This document shows, piece after piece, positions 23,086 to 35,089 of a DNA stretch of 64,000 nucleotides. Positions within the stretch are counted from its first letter, which is position 1. Each line of letters starts with the position of its first letter. Source of the stretch: Cavia porcellus (taxonomy: Eukaryota > Chordata > Mammalia > Rodentia > Caviidae); NCBI RefSeq assembly GCF_034190915.1, contig NW_026947491.1:22570101-22634100 (forward strand), written 5' to 3'. The notes below the pieces were generated by a model. The model saw nothing but the letters and a program-made list of their open reading frames with translations. It was not told the origin of the DNA and searched no databases. A program made the translations under genes and the position numbers.

Positions 23086-23439
23086 CAGAGGTCCGCCATA
23101 ACAATAGCAGGGATAACTTCCTCAGTGCGGACGGTGGAGCCCGCTTCCCACCAAACCACCGCTTCGGTCAGCTTGGTAGAGACATAGTCGTGCCAGGGAC
23201 GCCCAGGATTGCGTTCTGGGTTGGCAGTGCCACAGTGGGGACAGCATGCTGGGGACTCAAAACTGTCCCTGCTGATCTGAGGGAAAAAGGAACAGATGAT
23301 AAAGCAGCGACAAACATCTACCGCATCCCTGGTTCTGGGGCTATGCGGGGAGGCTGTTGGTTGACACAGTAGCTTCTGACTACTTCCGTCCAGTGCTGAC
23401 ACAATTCCCGCGTATTCCAGCCCTCGTCCCACACATCAC

Positions 23440-23560
23440 CATTGCGAGGCTTGGGGGTCTTATGGGGTCCTCTGCACGCAGCCTGCAGTACGGGTGAGTC
23501 ACGGAAACGAAGGTGACGCCGCAGGGCGCTCAGCAATCCACTCAGGCAGGAACGTGCCTG
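23440..23560 (-). CDS. Candidate exon 1 of the copy 1 KRAB-ZNF gene, ATG as last codon
   Basis: The minus strand has GGACCCC, then CCCCCAAGCCTCGCAATG ending at 23440, followed by a GT (GTGATG) donor. Exon 1 of ZNF91-type KRAB genes ends the same way (GGACCCC..GGAAGCCTAGAAATG, then GTGAG), the start codon being the last three bases. The KRAB-A exon opens in phase 0, as this needs. The 5' limit is a guess from the promoter elements just upstream. The GTGATG donor is not optimal. Confidence 0.55.
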
Positions 23561-23665
23561 CCAAGACACAGGAAGTGCCCATCCCCTCGGCCTCCTGATT
23601 GGGCGCGTCTGCCAGGCCCCGCCCTCATCGCCGACTGGCTGCTGCGCATTTGGCCACCAACTCCA
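23561..23665 (-). promoter_or_regulatory. Candidate CpG-rich promoter of the copy 1 zinc-finger gene
   Basis: On the minus strand, in order toward the gene: GGGCGGGGCC GC box (23624-23615), CCCAATCAGG CCAAT box near 23602-23595, CTTCCTGTG ETS-type site near 23575-23567. No TATA box. It is almost identical in copy 2 (53848-53945) whereas neighbouring sequence differs by 5-8 percent. Confidence 0.5.
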
Positions 23666-23689
23666 GTTTGAGATTAAACAAACTTCTTC

Positions 23690-26435
23690 CCACAGGAGTA
23701 GAGATCCTGTGATAGCCTGAAACTTGTAGTCTAGTCTCTCTCTTTAGATGTCAGCCACACAGCACAGGAAGAATATTGCATGTAAGGGCTACCATTCTTG
23801 GCTTTTGAAAAATACCCTGGCTTTCTTAATGGACGATGTGAGCTCTTCCTGAAAGTACATCACAAGTGTGATTAGAAGGTTGCAGGGCAAATGTCCTGTG
23901 ATGACGAAAAACACCGAGTCCAGGTCAGTCCAGGGCAAAGTTGAATGCAGTGAGGACTGCTGTTGCGAATCAGGTGGTAGATTTCAATGCCAGGAATTTC
24001 ACACTCTCATTCTACTCATTTTAATCCAAAAAATGAATTTATGGACTGCAAAAAGAATGCAACTGTTCTGTAAAAGAAGAAAGTAAAAATAAAGATAGCA
24101 AATTTCTATGAAACAGTAAAAGGTAAAAGAAAGATTAATATTTTAACTCCCCCAGACAAGGATCATACTCTATCCAGGCGTTTCATAAAACATACCTTAG
24201 TTGTGAATGTAACCATAGCCAAGAGTGAGTGCCAGAATGATTGCTGAAATAGAACCCCACATTTGATCCACTTCCCGGTAGTACCACTGGGAGACAAAAG
24301 GAATTTAGACTGTAAGCACAAACTTGTGATTTTAATACTAAATTTATTGAGACACCATGAGAATAATTCAAGTTAACTTTGGTCTCTATTATTAGAAGAG
24401 ATGACCAAAATGGTGGCCATTCATTCCAAATATACTGAAATTGAAAATATGATTTTCAATCTCCTGCAGTGTATATACATGTTTTTATTCTCTCATATAT
24501 ATATATATATATTATACGTGTGTATATATATATACATATAAGTAGAATCAGATATTTACTCTGAATCTAGCTTCACTATATTAATGCATTAGTCCATTTC
24601 TTAAATGTAAAATTGACTTGGTTTCTAAGGTTCTGCTGGGGACCACAAATTCACAATGACTAATTTTTCATACTTCGTACCCTATGAGATAAAATGGAAG
24701 TTCAGATTGTGGTACCACCAGTGTGAGATTTCCCATTGACTCTTCTAAGCATAAGACCATCTACCCCCTCTTGAGTCATCCCAGGATTATACTCCAGGAC
24801 AAGATCCTTCTTAGAATGTGATCATCTACACCCTTTTGAATCTTAGTCTTCTGATGAGCTGTAATTCTTGCCTGCCCCACCTATCACTGTATACAACTAA
24901 TAAATGGTGGCTGCTTAGGGTGTGGAGGAGGATCCATCCAGAGACATTGATTTCTCAGCCACTGATGCATTACCATAGGTTTCTGTCTTTTATTTTTGAC
25001 ACTGTACTGTTAAAGCAGACAATCAGGACTCTTGGCTGGGCTCTCAGTAAGGTTCCTTTTAAACAACTCATAAAATTTACATCTAAAATATGGACAGGAT
25101 GAAAGAAAACCTAATGCAACTCACTTAGAAATTCACAGGTAGCCAGTGGCACTTGCGATGAGAGCCTAGGCCCTGGCACAAATTCCAGGGGAATGGCCTC
25201 TTAGTGAAGCAGCCAGGAACAAAGACCTTCAGGTATCTGACTTTGCACCCAGTACCTTTTCACAAGTTAGCTGTCTGTCCCTCCTTTCTTTTCTGACTTC
25301 GAAATAACGTGTTTTCATTTTCCTTTTAAATGGTTATCTCTAAGCCCTTATTGTTAGGGAATTTACAATTTCTGATTGGCTGTGGTGATGCAATATAATG
25401 AAGCTGCGTGATGTGACAGCATCATGTGTAAATCCCACCTTCTTTCTTTCTTCCTTTTTTTTTTAACTTTCATTTCTGGATAAACCGGAGAACACTTTTT
25501 TTTTTAAATTGGTACCGGGGATCGAACTCATGACTGTGCACTTGCAAGGCAGGCACTTATGCCGCTGAGCTTATTTCCCAGCCCCTAGGGAGCTTTTTAA
25601 TACTTCTTTACTTTGAATAAAAAAAACTCTTCCAACATCTTCTCTTTGGTACACAACTTCATTCTTTTACCTTGTAAGACTGCAGTCTTTGTGCAGAATT
25701 ACCAGTTCTAATATTTTTTCTGTGTAGTGATTGTATTTTGCCTATAAATAATGCCATCTATTTCACAAATGAGCTAATCACCATGGCTCAAACTAGAGAC
25801 TTGCATAAAATATGCTGCCAAAAATTGTAAATTTTTTATTGTACCTCTAACCAGTTTAAATAAGATGGGTCAAGTTCATGAATTTCTCTTTCCAAGGATC
25901 AAGCTTCTGACCTCTCTGAGCACCTAATTCAGTAGCAGTTTCCACATGAAATCTTGTAAAGGTTGACTTGTGCATTCCCTCCTTGACATCCTCCGCGAGG
26001 CACAGGCACTTAATCAGATTTACTACTATATAAATGCTTTTGGTAATGCCCATTGAGTTCTGAGTAGTCTCATACCTATGAGAAAAGATGGCATCTGAAC
26101 TTGTGTCCTTTTCCATTTGCATTACTTTCTTGTCCCTGTGACAAAATATTTGAAATCTTCAATTGGAACTTTTATTTGAGATGTATACATTCTAAATTTC
26201 AAATCATGGTAGGAATGCAAGGCAGAACACTGCTTCTTTCCTCTTATTGATCAAGAAGTAGATGAAGAGGTGAGGGAGCTACATCCAAGCAGAAAAAGCC
26301 ACAGACAAAGGTATAATCCACATGGCCACACTCCAAAGCTCTAATTCTCAAGTAAGATTACAAGTACTATTAGACCATGGAACTCTGACTCCTTGAATTA
26401 CTCATTTATTTTTCTGGGGTTTCATTTTTCCTTTT
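23690..26435. other. Intergenic sequence, near-identical in copy 2 from about 24.0 kb
   Basis: No gene recognised. Includes an AT microsatellite (24494-24540) and an ID-like SINE (25496-25585, minus; TTGGTACCGGGGATCGAACT). A 94-codon ORF at 24818-25102 is identical in copy 2, but so is the surrounding non-coding sequence, so that is not evidence of coding. 26130-26370 resembles a common rodent dispersed repeat (CCTGTGACAAAATATTTG). Confidence 0.5.
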
Positions 26436-26655
26436 CTTTCTTTTTTCTTTTTTGGTACTAGGTATTAATCTCTTAACCTCATGCTAGCCAGGCAGGCACT
26501 TACAGCACTGAGCTAAATCCCAGGTCCCTCTTTCTTTCTTTCTTTCAAGTCAAGGTCTCACCCTGTACATCAGGCTGACCTACAACTGTATGCAGCAAGG
26601 ACTCGATTCGACCTCGAGGTCCTCCTGTCTCGGCATCCTGAGTGCTTGGAAACAC
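26436..26655 (-). mobile_element. ID-like SINE and decayed B1 (shared, copy 1)
   Basis: 26436-26527 holds TTTTGGTACTAGGTATTAAT, GGCAGGCACTTACAGCACTG and AGCTAAATCCCAGG. 26545-26655 holds CAAGGTCTCACCCTGTACAT, GGCTGACCTACAACTGTATG and a B1-like end. Counterpart 56740-56955. Confidence 0.7.
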
Positions 26656-26904
26656 ATATGTGAGGACCTCTCCAATTAACAGTATAAACCAGTGAAAAAT
26701 GTGTGTCTTAGTCATCTCTTTAGATGCCACTTCTAAATATTGCTGCACTAATATTCAAGATTTACATGCAAGCTCTTTACAGTTAGGATGCTAAGACAGC
26801 CAAAGGATGACAAGAAGCCCTGCATCTATTCTTGGTCTCCATCTGGACCCTTGCTGGTCCCGAGTTGCCCTGCACAAGATCCTGCACTGGCTTACATCAG
26901 GATC

Positions 26905-27222
26905 CTCTGACTGTCCCTTGCACAGTAATGCACTGCCATTTCCGCTCTGAGGCTGTTCATTTGCAAAAATAACATGGTTTTGGCATTGTCTTTAGTGATA
27001 GTGAATCACAACCTTTCCAGGCCTCTCCATACTTTGTCCTACCACCAGTCTTATTATGTACAACTGTCCCTCAAGCCCTTCCCTGAAGTCTGGTGGACTC
27101 AGTCCATGTTAGCTACTGAAGATGAATTCTGAGGCTACATAGGGAGGCTCACAGACACCCAGACCGCATAAAGCTGACCCCAGACTCCACCACCTGCCCC
27201 TCACACTGGACAGCAGCAATCC
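26905..27222 (-). pseudogene. IGHV3-like V exon, pseudogene (copy 1)
   Basis: Minus strand: GTCCAGTGTGAGGGGCAGGT starts the exon as in IGHV3 genes (GTCCAGTGT then FR1), followed by GGTGGAGTCTGGGG. FR1 ends TTCATCTTCAGTAGCTA at CDR1. FR3 is well kept: ACTATCACTAAAGACAATGC, TTGCAAATGAACAGCCTCAG, then CATTACTGTGCAAGGGAC (second conserved Cys). A degenerate heptamer (GACAGTC) follows. FR1 has an early in-frame TGA and an indel, CDR1 a TAA, and FR2/CDR2 is disrupted, so no variable domain can be made. Confidence 0.9.
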
Positions 27223-27314
27223 AGAGATATCCTGCTCAGGAAACCATCACACATGGCAATGGTTTATTCCACACATGCTGATTCTCACACTCAATATCTT
27301 CTGTTCTTTGCTAA

Positions 27315-27364
27315 CCACATTTTAAAACAACCAAAAGGAAAACCCAGCTCACTCCAAAGTCCAT
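27315..27364 (-). pseudogene. VH leader exon with VH-type 5'UTR (copy 1)
   Basis: ATG at 27364 begins MDFGVSWVFLLVVLK, a standard IGHV3 leader (compare MEFGLSWVFLVAILK). The reading frame is intact to a GT donor after AAAAT. Upstream (27365-27440) the sequence GCTCTGGAGAGGAGCC, GGGGATCAGGACTGAGTAC and AGCTCACC matches the IGHV3 untranslated leader closely. No ATGCAAAT octamer was found at the usual distance upstream. Confidence 0.88.
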
Positions 27365-27622
27365 GGTGAGCTGTCTGTACTCAGTCCTGATCCCCAAGTG
27401 GAAACATCTGGACATCGAGAGGGGTGGGCTCCTCTCCAGAGCTGCAGCATCAGGTCTCAGCTGGTTTTCCTCTGTGGAGTGAAGCGCTGTTTTCATGGCC
27501 TCTTGCTCTATAACAAATTCTGATATTGAATGTCTCAGAATGTTAGCACCAGGACAATTTATTAACAATGATAGTATTTAATTGAATATAAATTCTCAGT
27601 ATGGGCTAGCATCGTCTTCTTT

Positions 27623-27740
27623 TTTTTTTTGAGCCAAAGTCTCACTACACAGGCAACACTAGCCTTGAATTCATGGTAATCCTCCTGCCTCAGCTTCCCA
27701 GGTGATGGCTGTATTGGTGAGCACCACAACACCTACGGTC
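27623..27740 (-). mobile_element. B1-related SINE (shared, copy 1)
   Basis: T-run, GAGCCAAAGTCTCACTACAC, CCTTGAATTCATGGTAATCC, TCCTGCCTCAGCTTCCCAGG. The order is that of a monomeric B1/Alu-like element on the minus strand. Counterpart about 57925-58040. Confidence 0.7.
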
Positions 27741-29145
27741 TAAGCTCTTTCCATTATATGAGCACACACAGCTTTATATCTTGCTTCATGGTACACAACT
27801 CATGTTTTTTGTATGAAAATTGTCTGCTTTGGTAATATAAAAATATGAAAATACAAAAGTTGAGTTTTCTATACAGGAACTAATGTCCTGCAAATGTTAC
27901 CCCCGGTAGCTACTGGTGAAGTTGGCAAATTCCTCTTCCTCCAGGAAGGCTATGTGTGATTTATTTGCATTCTACTGATTGCAGAAAAAAGAGAGACCAG
28001 GTATTCAGGCGGATGCCTGCTAAAGATAAACTCTTGGATTTCAATGAATATGGTGGAATGGTCAGCAGCAGAAAAAAACCTTCTCCTAGGTGTGGTGTCC
28101 AGACTGTGGGCTACATGAGAAAAAAAAAGGAAGGAGGTGGGTCCCTGGATGCAGGAAGAAAGTGAAGTGAGATTTAAAGCTAAGGAGAGCAAAGAGAGAG
28201 ACTTCAACAAAAAAGAAGAAAATGCAGGTTGCACTTTCTCCCTGAGCTTGGACTTGATATGTGGGAGGGGCGGCTCCTCGTGAAGATGCTTAGTGACAAC
28301 TAATGACCCCAGAAGCTTCCACAGAGAGACACCAGTGGAATGGAACAGAGGTCACAGTGGAGTCAAATGGCTGGTGGGTTATTCTGCTTTCAGGGTCTTC
28401 AAAGAGAGGTAAACTGGCTGGGAGCCATCTCAGAATGGGGCCAGCCACATTAGAACTCAGAGCCACTACTGACTCCAGGTAGTAACTCTGGTATCAGGGT
28501 CAGGACCCTAAATGTAAACTGGCAGGAGGTCAGGGAGCTGAGATCAAACCAGGATGGAGCTGAGTGGCACACAGTCTACTTCAGGCTGAACAGGTCTGGT
28601 TCTACACTCATGGCCAGAAATAAGCCTGAAATTCAGTGCAGCAAGAATTGCAGCCTTGCTGGGATTATTCATTACATAGCTCTCAAACTAAAGCTAGCTT
28701 GCTGCAATTAATCTACTCAGATCTGCACCGTCTGCCCACACTGTCAGCTTGTGACAACAGAGACCACTTGCCACTCCACCATTTCCTGGGCCCTACACTA
28801 TTCTCACTTATCTTTTGCTTCTTATTTTTTCTTAATGATTGAGCTGCTGAAAGAGTACACACTCAGTGTTTCCCCCAATTTCTACATTCTTTCAAAAAAA
28901 AAATCATGTCCTGCTTCAGTCAGGAGTTGTACTTGTAAAACAAGGATGAAAAACAAGCACTCCATGGCACTGATTATGTCAGAGACAGCAGCTGTCTAGA
29001 CATTCTCTGGTAAACCAGTCACGTGTAGTGCATGTGTTCACCTGGAGAAAAGGGGAATTTAATGCCAACCTTAAGAAACTCTTCACACTGAACACAGGTC
29101 ATGTACTTAATATTTTGCTTTCCAAATATGTAGAACCTATAGGGC
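27741..29145. other. Intergenic sequence between VH pseudogene and U2 unit (copy 1)
   Basis: Nothing coding recognised. The plus/minus ORF pair at 27950-28234 overlaps on opposite strands and lacks domain features. An ATTTGCAT octamer complement at 27962-27969 lies about 600 bp upstream of the VH leader, too far for a normal VH promoter. Confidence 0.4.
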
Positions 29146-29149
29146 AATG

Positions 29150-29845
29150 AGGATTGACCTTCAGACAAAGGCAGGCCTCGGGCTGCAGGAATTGTATCTT
29201 TTTCTATGGAGTAACACTATGAATGAGCATGTAGATGCCACCAGAAAGCATGGCAAGACACAGAGCTGCAGGAGGATTGCTGCAGAGATACCATTTTGCA
29301 TGAGGCTGAAGTTGAAGCAGGAGTTATGCAGGACACAGGGGTCACAACTGCCAGTCAACGCCATGGCTCAGACCTGAATGGACTAGGTTGATGCCAGTAC
29401 AGAGGTCAGGTCCCAGACCTCACAGATTTCATGGGGAGACCCAAAATTCCTCAGATCAAATCTAGTCCATCTGTATCCATCTCAGAGCACCTGGCTGAAA
29501 ACTGACTGTTTTAGGCTCTAGATTGTTTCTCTGTGTATTTGATTCCTGCAGTATAAGGAAGTCATGCAGCAACCAGGCTCAAGTTCTAGGGCCCTTTGTC
29601 AGCAGGTGACCCTGGGTTCAAAGGATGGCAGCAAAAATACAGAAGAATCCACATAATGAAGTGTCCTGATCTCCCTTTGCACTCTCCAATGCACAATTCA
29701 TACAGGTTTTATGCATCTTACAAAGGCTGTGTATGATAAACAAAACCTCTGAGATTGAAGGGACAGAGAGAGATCTCAGCTTGGGGTGCATGAGCAAAGT
29801 GACAGATGCCATTCCTGTATTACACCTGGGCAGGTGAAATGGTCC
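29150..29845 (-). pseudogene. Decayed gene-family unit, weak V1R resemblance (unit U2, copy 1)
   Basis: Minus-strand frame near 29320-29160 reads FLVASTCSFIVLLHRKRYNS then CSPRP, followed across a stop by RSILIAL. In V1R receptors TM5 is followed by LHRHK, an SPRPSPE-type segment and SILLLV of TM6, so the order fits. 29812-29618 gives an open but unrecognised frame. The unit is homologous to U1 (10145-10930) and is cut by the LTR at 29848; its far end resumes at 30312-30480. Could instead be an unclassified repeat. Confidence 0.38.
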
Positions 29846-29847
29846 AC

Positions 29848-30305
29848 TGTGGGGAGCCTATAAATGGCTCCATTATGTAACAACCCTGGCTCCTTCTTAT
29901 GACAACCAGTGGCCATCTTAAGTGCTAACTCATAGTTAAGTTTGTAGTTCTTAGATAAGTTTCTGCTTCTCCATGTCCTGCTGTTTCCCCCACAGTCATG
30001 GTCTCTTTCGTACTAATATAAATTTCTCTTGCTCCACACGCTGCCCATACCTCCAAAGCCACATGTTCTTCCCTATCGATGGAGACTACCTATTGCCTAG
30101 CTCCCTGCGGACATCAAGAGCCTTAGCCCCTGACTCCCCCGTATGCTATATATGTGTGACATTGCCTTTCAATAAATGAGACTTGATCAGAAACCTGTCT
30201 TGTCTCCATTTCTTGTGTCTCTTGTCCTATTTTTCATTCCTGCTCCTCCTCTTGGGTTCTTGTTCATGTACCTTCGGATCGGGTAGTAGCACCCAGCCCA
30301 GGACA
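29848..30305 (+). mobile_element. Solo LTR, class II-like, 458 bp (copy 1)
   Basis: Starts TGTGGGGAGCC and ends CCCAGCCCAGGACA. It carries CAATAAATGAGACTTGATCA, the polyadenylation signal plus R/U5 start typical of betaretrovirus-like rodent LTRs, and TATATATG upstream. Flanks GTCCAC (29842-29847) and GTTCAC (30306-30311) look like a 6-bp target duplication with one change. No internal retroviral sequence. Shared with copy 2 at 60147-60601. Confidence 0.85.
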
Positions 30306-30311
30306 GTTCAC

Positions 30312-33300
30312 ATGTGTATTATTCTGCTTAAAATGATCTTGGTGCTGTTTCCTATAGGACCAGTTTTCTAACTGTACTAGATAGGAGTTCCCTACTTTTC
30401 CATTCTATAAACAGGGCCATAATCACTCAGGTGATTGCAGACTGTATTCTCTGCAAACAACTCCCAACCTCAGAGCAAGGCTGGTGAGAACAGGGTAGAC
30501 CTACTGGAAGTGCAAGGGATCAAAAATTGATTTATTGTGTTATCTGGAAACCAAGTTTATTTTAACTCTTCAGGACAGGGTTTGCAATCCACACCTTTAT
30601 TCTGAGCTATCTCCCCAATTTCTAATTATTATTATTATTGTATTTTTGGATACAGGGCTCCACTACATTGCTAGGTTGCCTAGGATGAGCTCAAATTGAA
30701 AAAAGTTCTCTTGCCTTAGCCTGTCAGAATTCCTAAATCACATGAAGGCATCACACTGCCTATCTCTGACCCATTTTAATAAGAACAAAAATAAAACATG
30801 AAAATCAGGGAATATAACTGGTAACTACACACCAATGCTGCTGTTACGTGGCTGCAATATTTTACCTGAGACTCGAGAGTGAAGAAATGCCAACTGCTTT
30901 GCCCAGGGTCACTAGAAAACCCACATTCAGAGTCAAACATCTTTGCACTATAAAGACCCCAACTGGCTAATAAAATGAAGTCTCACAATGAACCACACCC
31001 TCGTGATGAGGCAGGGGTTGTTAAATATCAATTGTGGACATACTGAAGTGTGATGTTCCCTTTCCAATTGCAAAAATGAACACTTCTCCAGGGTACCATT
31101 TACCAGAAGAACACTCTTACATGGAGGCACATTCAGGTTCTCAGTGAAAATGCTGAATCCATCGTATCTGTCTCTCAGAAAGTGTTCCCAGGAAGTCTAT
31201 CTCAGAGCACAGACTTCACAGTTTTATGTATACACATTATAGGTTGACCTCAGCAAATTTCTGCTTGCCAAAACCAAAATAATTTGTAGAAAGACCCAAG
31301 AAAATAGGGTCAAAATCTCAGCATACAGAAAAGCCCACAGTAACTTTTATAGGTGTCTGTAGTTTCCCCCCACTCTGAGCTTTTCACTGGAATCACTCTG
31401 TTGGTGTTCTCTCCAGCTGGGAGCCACCTACAGGGAAGGCTTCCTTGATGCCAAGGAAGCATCAGAAGGAAACTCATTTCTCTTTCTATGCAGGTTTAAG
31501 AGTGGACACATCATCAAGGAGTGACTGTTTTGCCTCACCAAACTGGTGTTGACTAAGATGAGAAGGTGTGGGCTTTGAGTGTTTTTCTGTGAGGGTAGAA
31601 TAGCTCACTTGGAATTCTGGACATTTTTGTCTGCAATTTTCTTGGTACTGGATCTCCTACCATTTCAAACCTCTGAGGGGTCTAATCAGAGCTGATACTG
31701 AGTTTTTCTAAGTTTTCATAAGTATTGGTAGTTTTTATGTTTTCTGTTGTACTCCAAAATCGAGACCCCAAAATATTGTCCAAAAATGGGGCAAGATGTC
31801 TGTTTTAAAGAAAAAGAGGCACTTTTTATTTATCCTGGCATCAGTGACACAGTGCAGTTGGAGTTTGCAAAGCTGTGTAACTCGCTTAAAATTTTGATAG
31901 ACTTATAGAAAGGACAATTACAATGTAAATGATTTACCTGTGTTCATCAGGAATGAGGAAATCCTTTGTTTCTCTTTGCTTGAAGACAGAGAAATTACCA
32001 AGGAATTTACAGTCCTTTGTCAGCTAATTTCAGCACTTAGTCTTAGATAACACCTGTCCTTACAGAGGGGAACAATTGTTAACATATCAATGAAGTCACC
32101 CAGGAAGATGGCATATACACAACAGTATGATGGGCACTACAGTTATTTTATAACAACATGGTCAGTGCCCCAGGGTATCCAGCTGTAGAAAATAGTTGCG
32201 TTTGCAAAAGATATTAACAAGTAATTTGGTCATATAACTTGGGCATTGGCAAACAGGACAAAGCTCTCTTTGTTAGTGTACAGCATTTTCTTTCTATCTG
32301 GGAACAGAAATAACAAACAATTTACTCTGCTCATAGGGCCAGGGATATAATTCCACAGATTTGAAAACAAATCTGGGTATTCATCACTAAATGTAAAAGA
32401 CACTGAAACAGTACATAAAGGGATTCTTAGAAGAAACCTCAGGGATTCAAAGTCCACCATGGAAACCAAAATATACATGACATCCTACAGTGAGAATATC
32501 ATCACTTATCATACACACTTACGAGGTACAGTTACACATATATATGAATATGAATACATATTCCCTGATCCCACAAGGAGTCCTCGCCCACTTTCCTCTA
32601 TGCAAATTTCTTGACCTGTGTGACACTGCCTATTGGATCTATAGTACCCCTGAGAATCACTCTATGGTGTCTCCTTATGCTTGTTTTTGCACTGTCACAT
32701 GGATCTCACTCTGTCTCACACAGCCATGCATAGCAGGGTCTTTAGGGTAACCGAGCACAGCTGCAGCAGAACAGGCTCTTGGGCTGGTCTCTGGATTCGA
32801 ATGTGTTGCAAAAATTTGAACACTATAATAAGCATGACATCCGGAATCTGTATGCCCAAATCATTCCAGCTCTAAAAACTGACAAAGAGAAATAAGGAAA
32901 TAATACTTGAAGAAAACTGGAAGTGTTATGATTTTCAACAGTATTCTAGAAAACTAGAGCAAAGGTAGTACTTAGTAACTGGAGATGTTCTGCACTGCTG
33001 CCTTCCATCCAAGTGGAGCACTCTGGTAGGACTCTTGCCCTGTCCAAACCCAGCCTAGATGACAATTTGTCCAGCTCTAATCTGCTATATCCTTTGTCTG
33101 TCATCTAACCCCTCATATTCCCCAGGAAACCACCAAGATTGGGGTGTTGGGATCTGCAAAAGGCCCTTGGTCCTCTGTCAGTACCTCCTTGAGGAAAAAG
33201 TGGCCACTGCAGGAGATTTAATCCTGGTTTTTCTGACTTTCTCACTGTATGATGTTTCTCTGCAACCCTCCTGTAGAGTTCACACCCTCTTTCCTAGGAC

Positions 33301-33700
33301 CCTTGATCCTTGCATTGCACCATAAAATCAATCCCAGCATCACCCACTCTACTCCCAGTCACTTCTGATAAAATTCCACCCATGAGCACATGAGGCTTTG
33401 CAGTCACCTAACCCCCAGTCTACTGAAATGGTTCACCTGGGGGTCGTGACATTGAAACTGAGCTTGATTCTATCTTTCCATAATGGACATCTGCTTTTTA
33501 ACCACATTTCATGAATATTTCCTGCTTCTTACTCCTGTAAATAAGGTCACAATAGTATTCAGGTGATTTCAGACTCTGAGCTATGTAAATATTATAGCCA
33601 GCTAAGTTAGGTAGAAATAGTATAGGCAATCAGACAGGAATAGCCCCTAAGGGAGTCATAGTATGAGAATACATTATGACTGTGACTGGAGGTGCATCCC
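30312..33700. other. Intergenic sequence with a third U-type unit (copy 1)
   Basis: 30640-30765 is a B1-like element without the internal duplication (GGATACAGGGCTCCACTACA, GGTTGCCTAGGATGAGCTCA). 33480-33610 shares TTTCCTGCTTCTTACTCCTG, AAGGTCACAATAGTATTCAG and GATTTCAGACTCTG with the ends of U1 and U2. The remainder is unrecognised; ORFs up to 88 aa are unsupported. Confidence 0.45.
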
Positions 33701-35010
33701 ATAAAGAGCAGGCCTCCAGATAAAGACAGAGCACACTGGGCTACAGGGCTCCGCAAGGGATGTGCAATATACTCTCACTGGTATCACCTGGTCCTATAAA
33801 GCCTAGATAGACGTCTGTTCCTTGAGTAAGTGACCAAGACCTCCTGACTAATCTCTTCCATAAAAACAGAAAGATCCTTGCACTTGCTATGTACAACTGA
33901 TTCATGACTTGTTTCCCATTGCATCAGCACCATGTAAGCCGCTATACCTGAAATCTTACTGGTTGATCATAGTGTTGTCTCACGTTATACCTTCCTCTTG
34001 ATTTGGCACTCACTTTATGATTTTACTCTACAGAATTTCCTTTGAGAATTGTATTTGTGGCCAGCAAACTTTTTGGGTTCCTACCTGACTCACTGAGTTG
34101 CTATTTCTCTCAAGAAACTTTCCTGCTCTTAACTTTCATTATTCCTTAAAATTCATTGTATGATGTGGAGGAACACAAACTCAGCATATAAAACGTCTAG
34201 CAGTTTGGAAGTTTCATTTATTTCCCTTATATCTTTAGGAGGTCCCAGCGATGGCTTCTATCCATGCAAACCAAAGCCAAAGCCTTATGCAGTCACGGGG
34301 AGGTGGAGGCTTTTCAAAGGTGGCTGTAGCTGGAGTGTTCTTCTGGGATCTTGGGCAATTAATAAATCCGTCTGCTGACTGGAGTTGACTAGCTAAGGAG
34401 CCAGGGTGTGAGTACTATCCTTGCCCTACAAACTGCATACAATATAAGGGAAGAAAGAGTCGTGTCTTCCTTTTCCTTTGCTGCTTTTGCGACATTGTGG
34501 GAGCCATGAACTGATCTCCGCTGTGACACCCCTCTGCTGCGCTACCCTCCTGCCTTGGAGCCAGCCAACTGCAGACTGAAGCCTCTACAAACTGTAAGTC
34601 AAAAATAAACAAACAGATCCTGACCTCATAGGAGGGCGTCTCAGAATACGTCAGGCGCCCTGCCAATGCTGGTTGAGGGATTTTGGTTCACGCCTAATCT
34701 GGCAACCGGGTGTAGTGACCTTCTCAGGACTGAGAACTGAACCAGGGAATACGCTGCGCTATCTCCCTAGCCCCTTTTTGTTTTTTTCCTTGGAGACAGG
34801 GTTTCACTGAGTTGCTAAGTTGCCCAGGTTGGGCTCAAATTGTAAACGTGAAATTCTCTCAGCTGCCAAGAGCGCTGGCATCACATAAACACACCACCTT
34901 GCCTGACTCTGACCCATTTTAGTAAAATAATGCCTAGTCATTTCAAAAATTAAAACAAATACAATTATTTACATGCATAACCTCCTGTTATTGAGCAGCA
35001 AATTTCCGCT
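33701..35010. other. Single-copy intergenic sequence right of copy 1
   Basis: No gene recognised. 34480-34610 contains TGTGGGAGCCATGAACTGAT and AAACTGTAAGTCAAAAATAA, reminiscent of a rodent LTR 3' end but without clear limits. 34775-34905 is a minus-strand B1-related element (GGAGACAGGGTTTCACTGAG, GTTGCCCAGGTTGGGCTCAA). Confidence 0.4.
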
Positions 35011-35089
35011 TAAGCTTGAAGAGTGGGAATCCTGGCACGGTGGTTCGCGCCCGTACTCTCAGCACTCGGGAGGCTGTTGGGGGCGGGGG

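Larger units (their letters stand above)
17226..23439 (-). other. Intron 1 of the copy 1 zinc-finger gene, repeat-rich
   Basis: About 6.2 kb. Contains B1 elements, several ID-like SINEs, an L1 3'UTR-type fragment, a TAAA microsatellite (21779-21798) and an LTR-like stretch, listed separately. 17930-18790 is copy-conserved but unrecognised; its ORFs are unsupported. Confidence 0.65.

Noticed and set aside
24818..25102. 94-codon ORF with identical translation in both copies
   Set aside because: Surrounding non-coding sequence is equally identical, there is no domain, and codon usage is unremarkable; identity reflects the conversion-like tract.
32601..32608. ATGCAAAT octamer on the plus strand, possible VH promoter
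   Set aside because: No VH leader or V exon follows on that strand and the octamer is changed in copy 2 (ACGCACAT).
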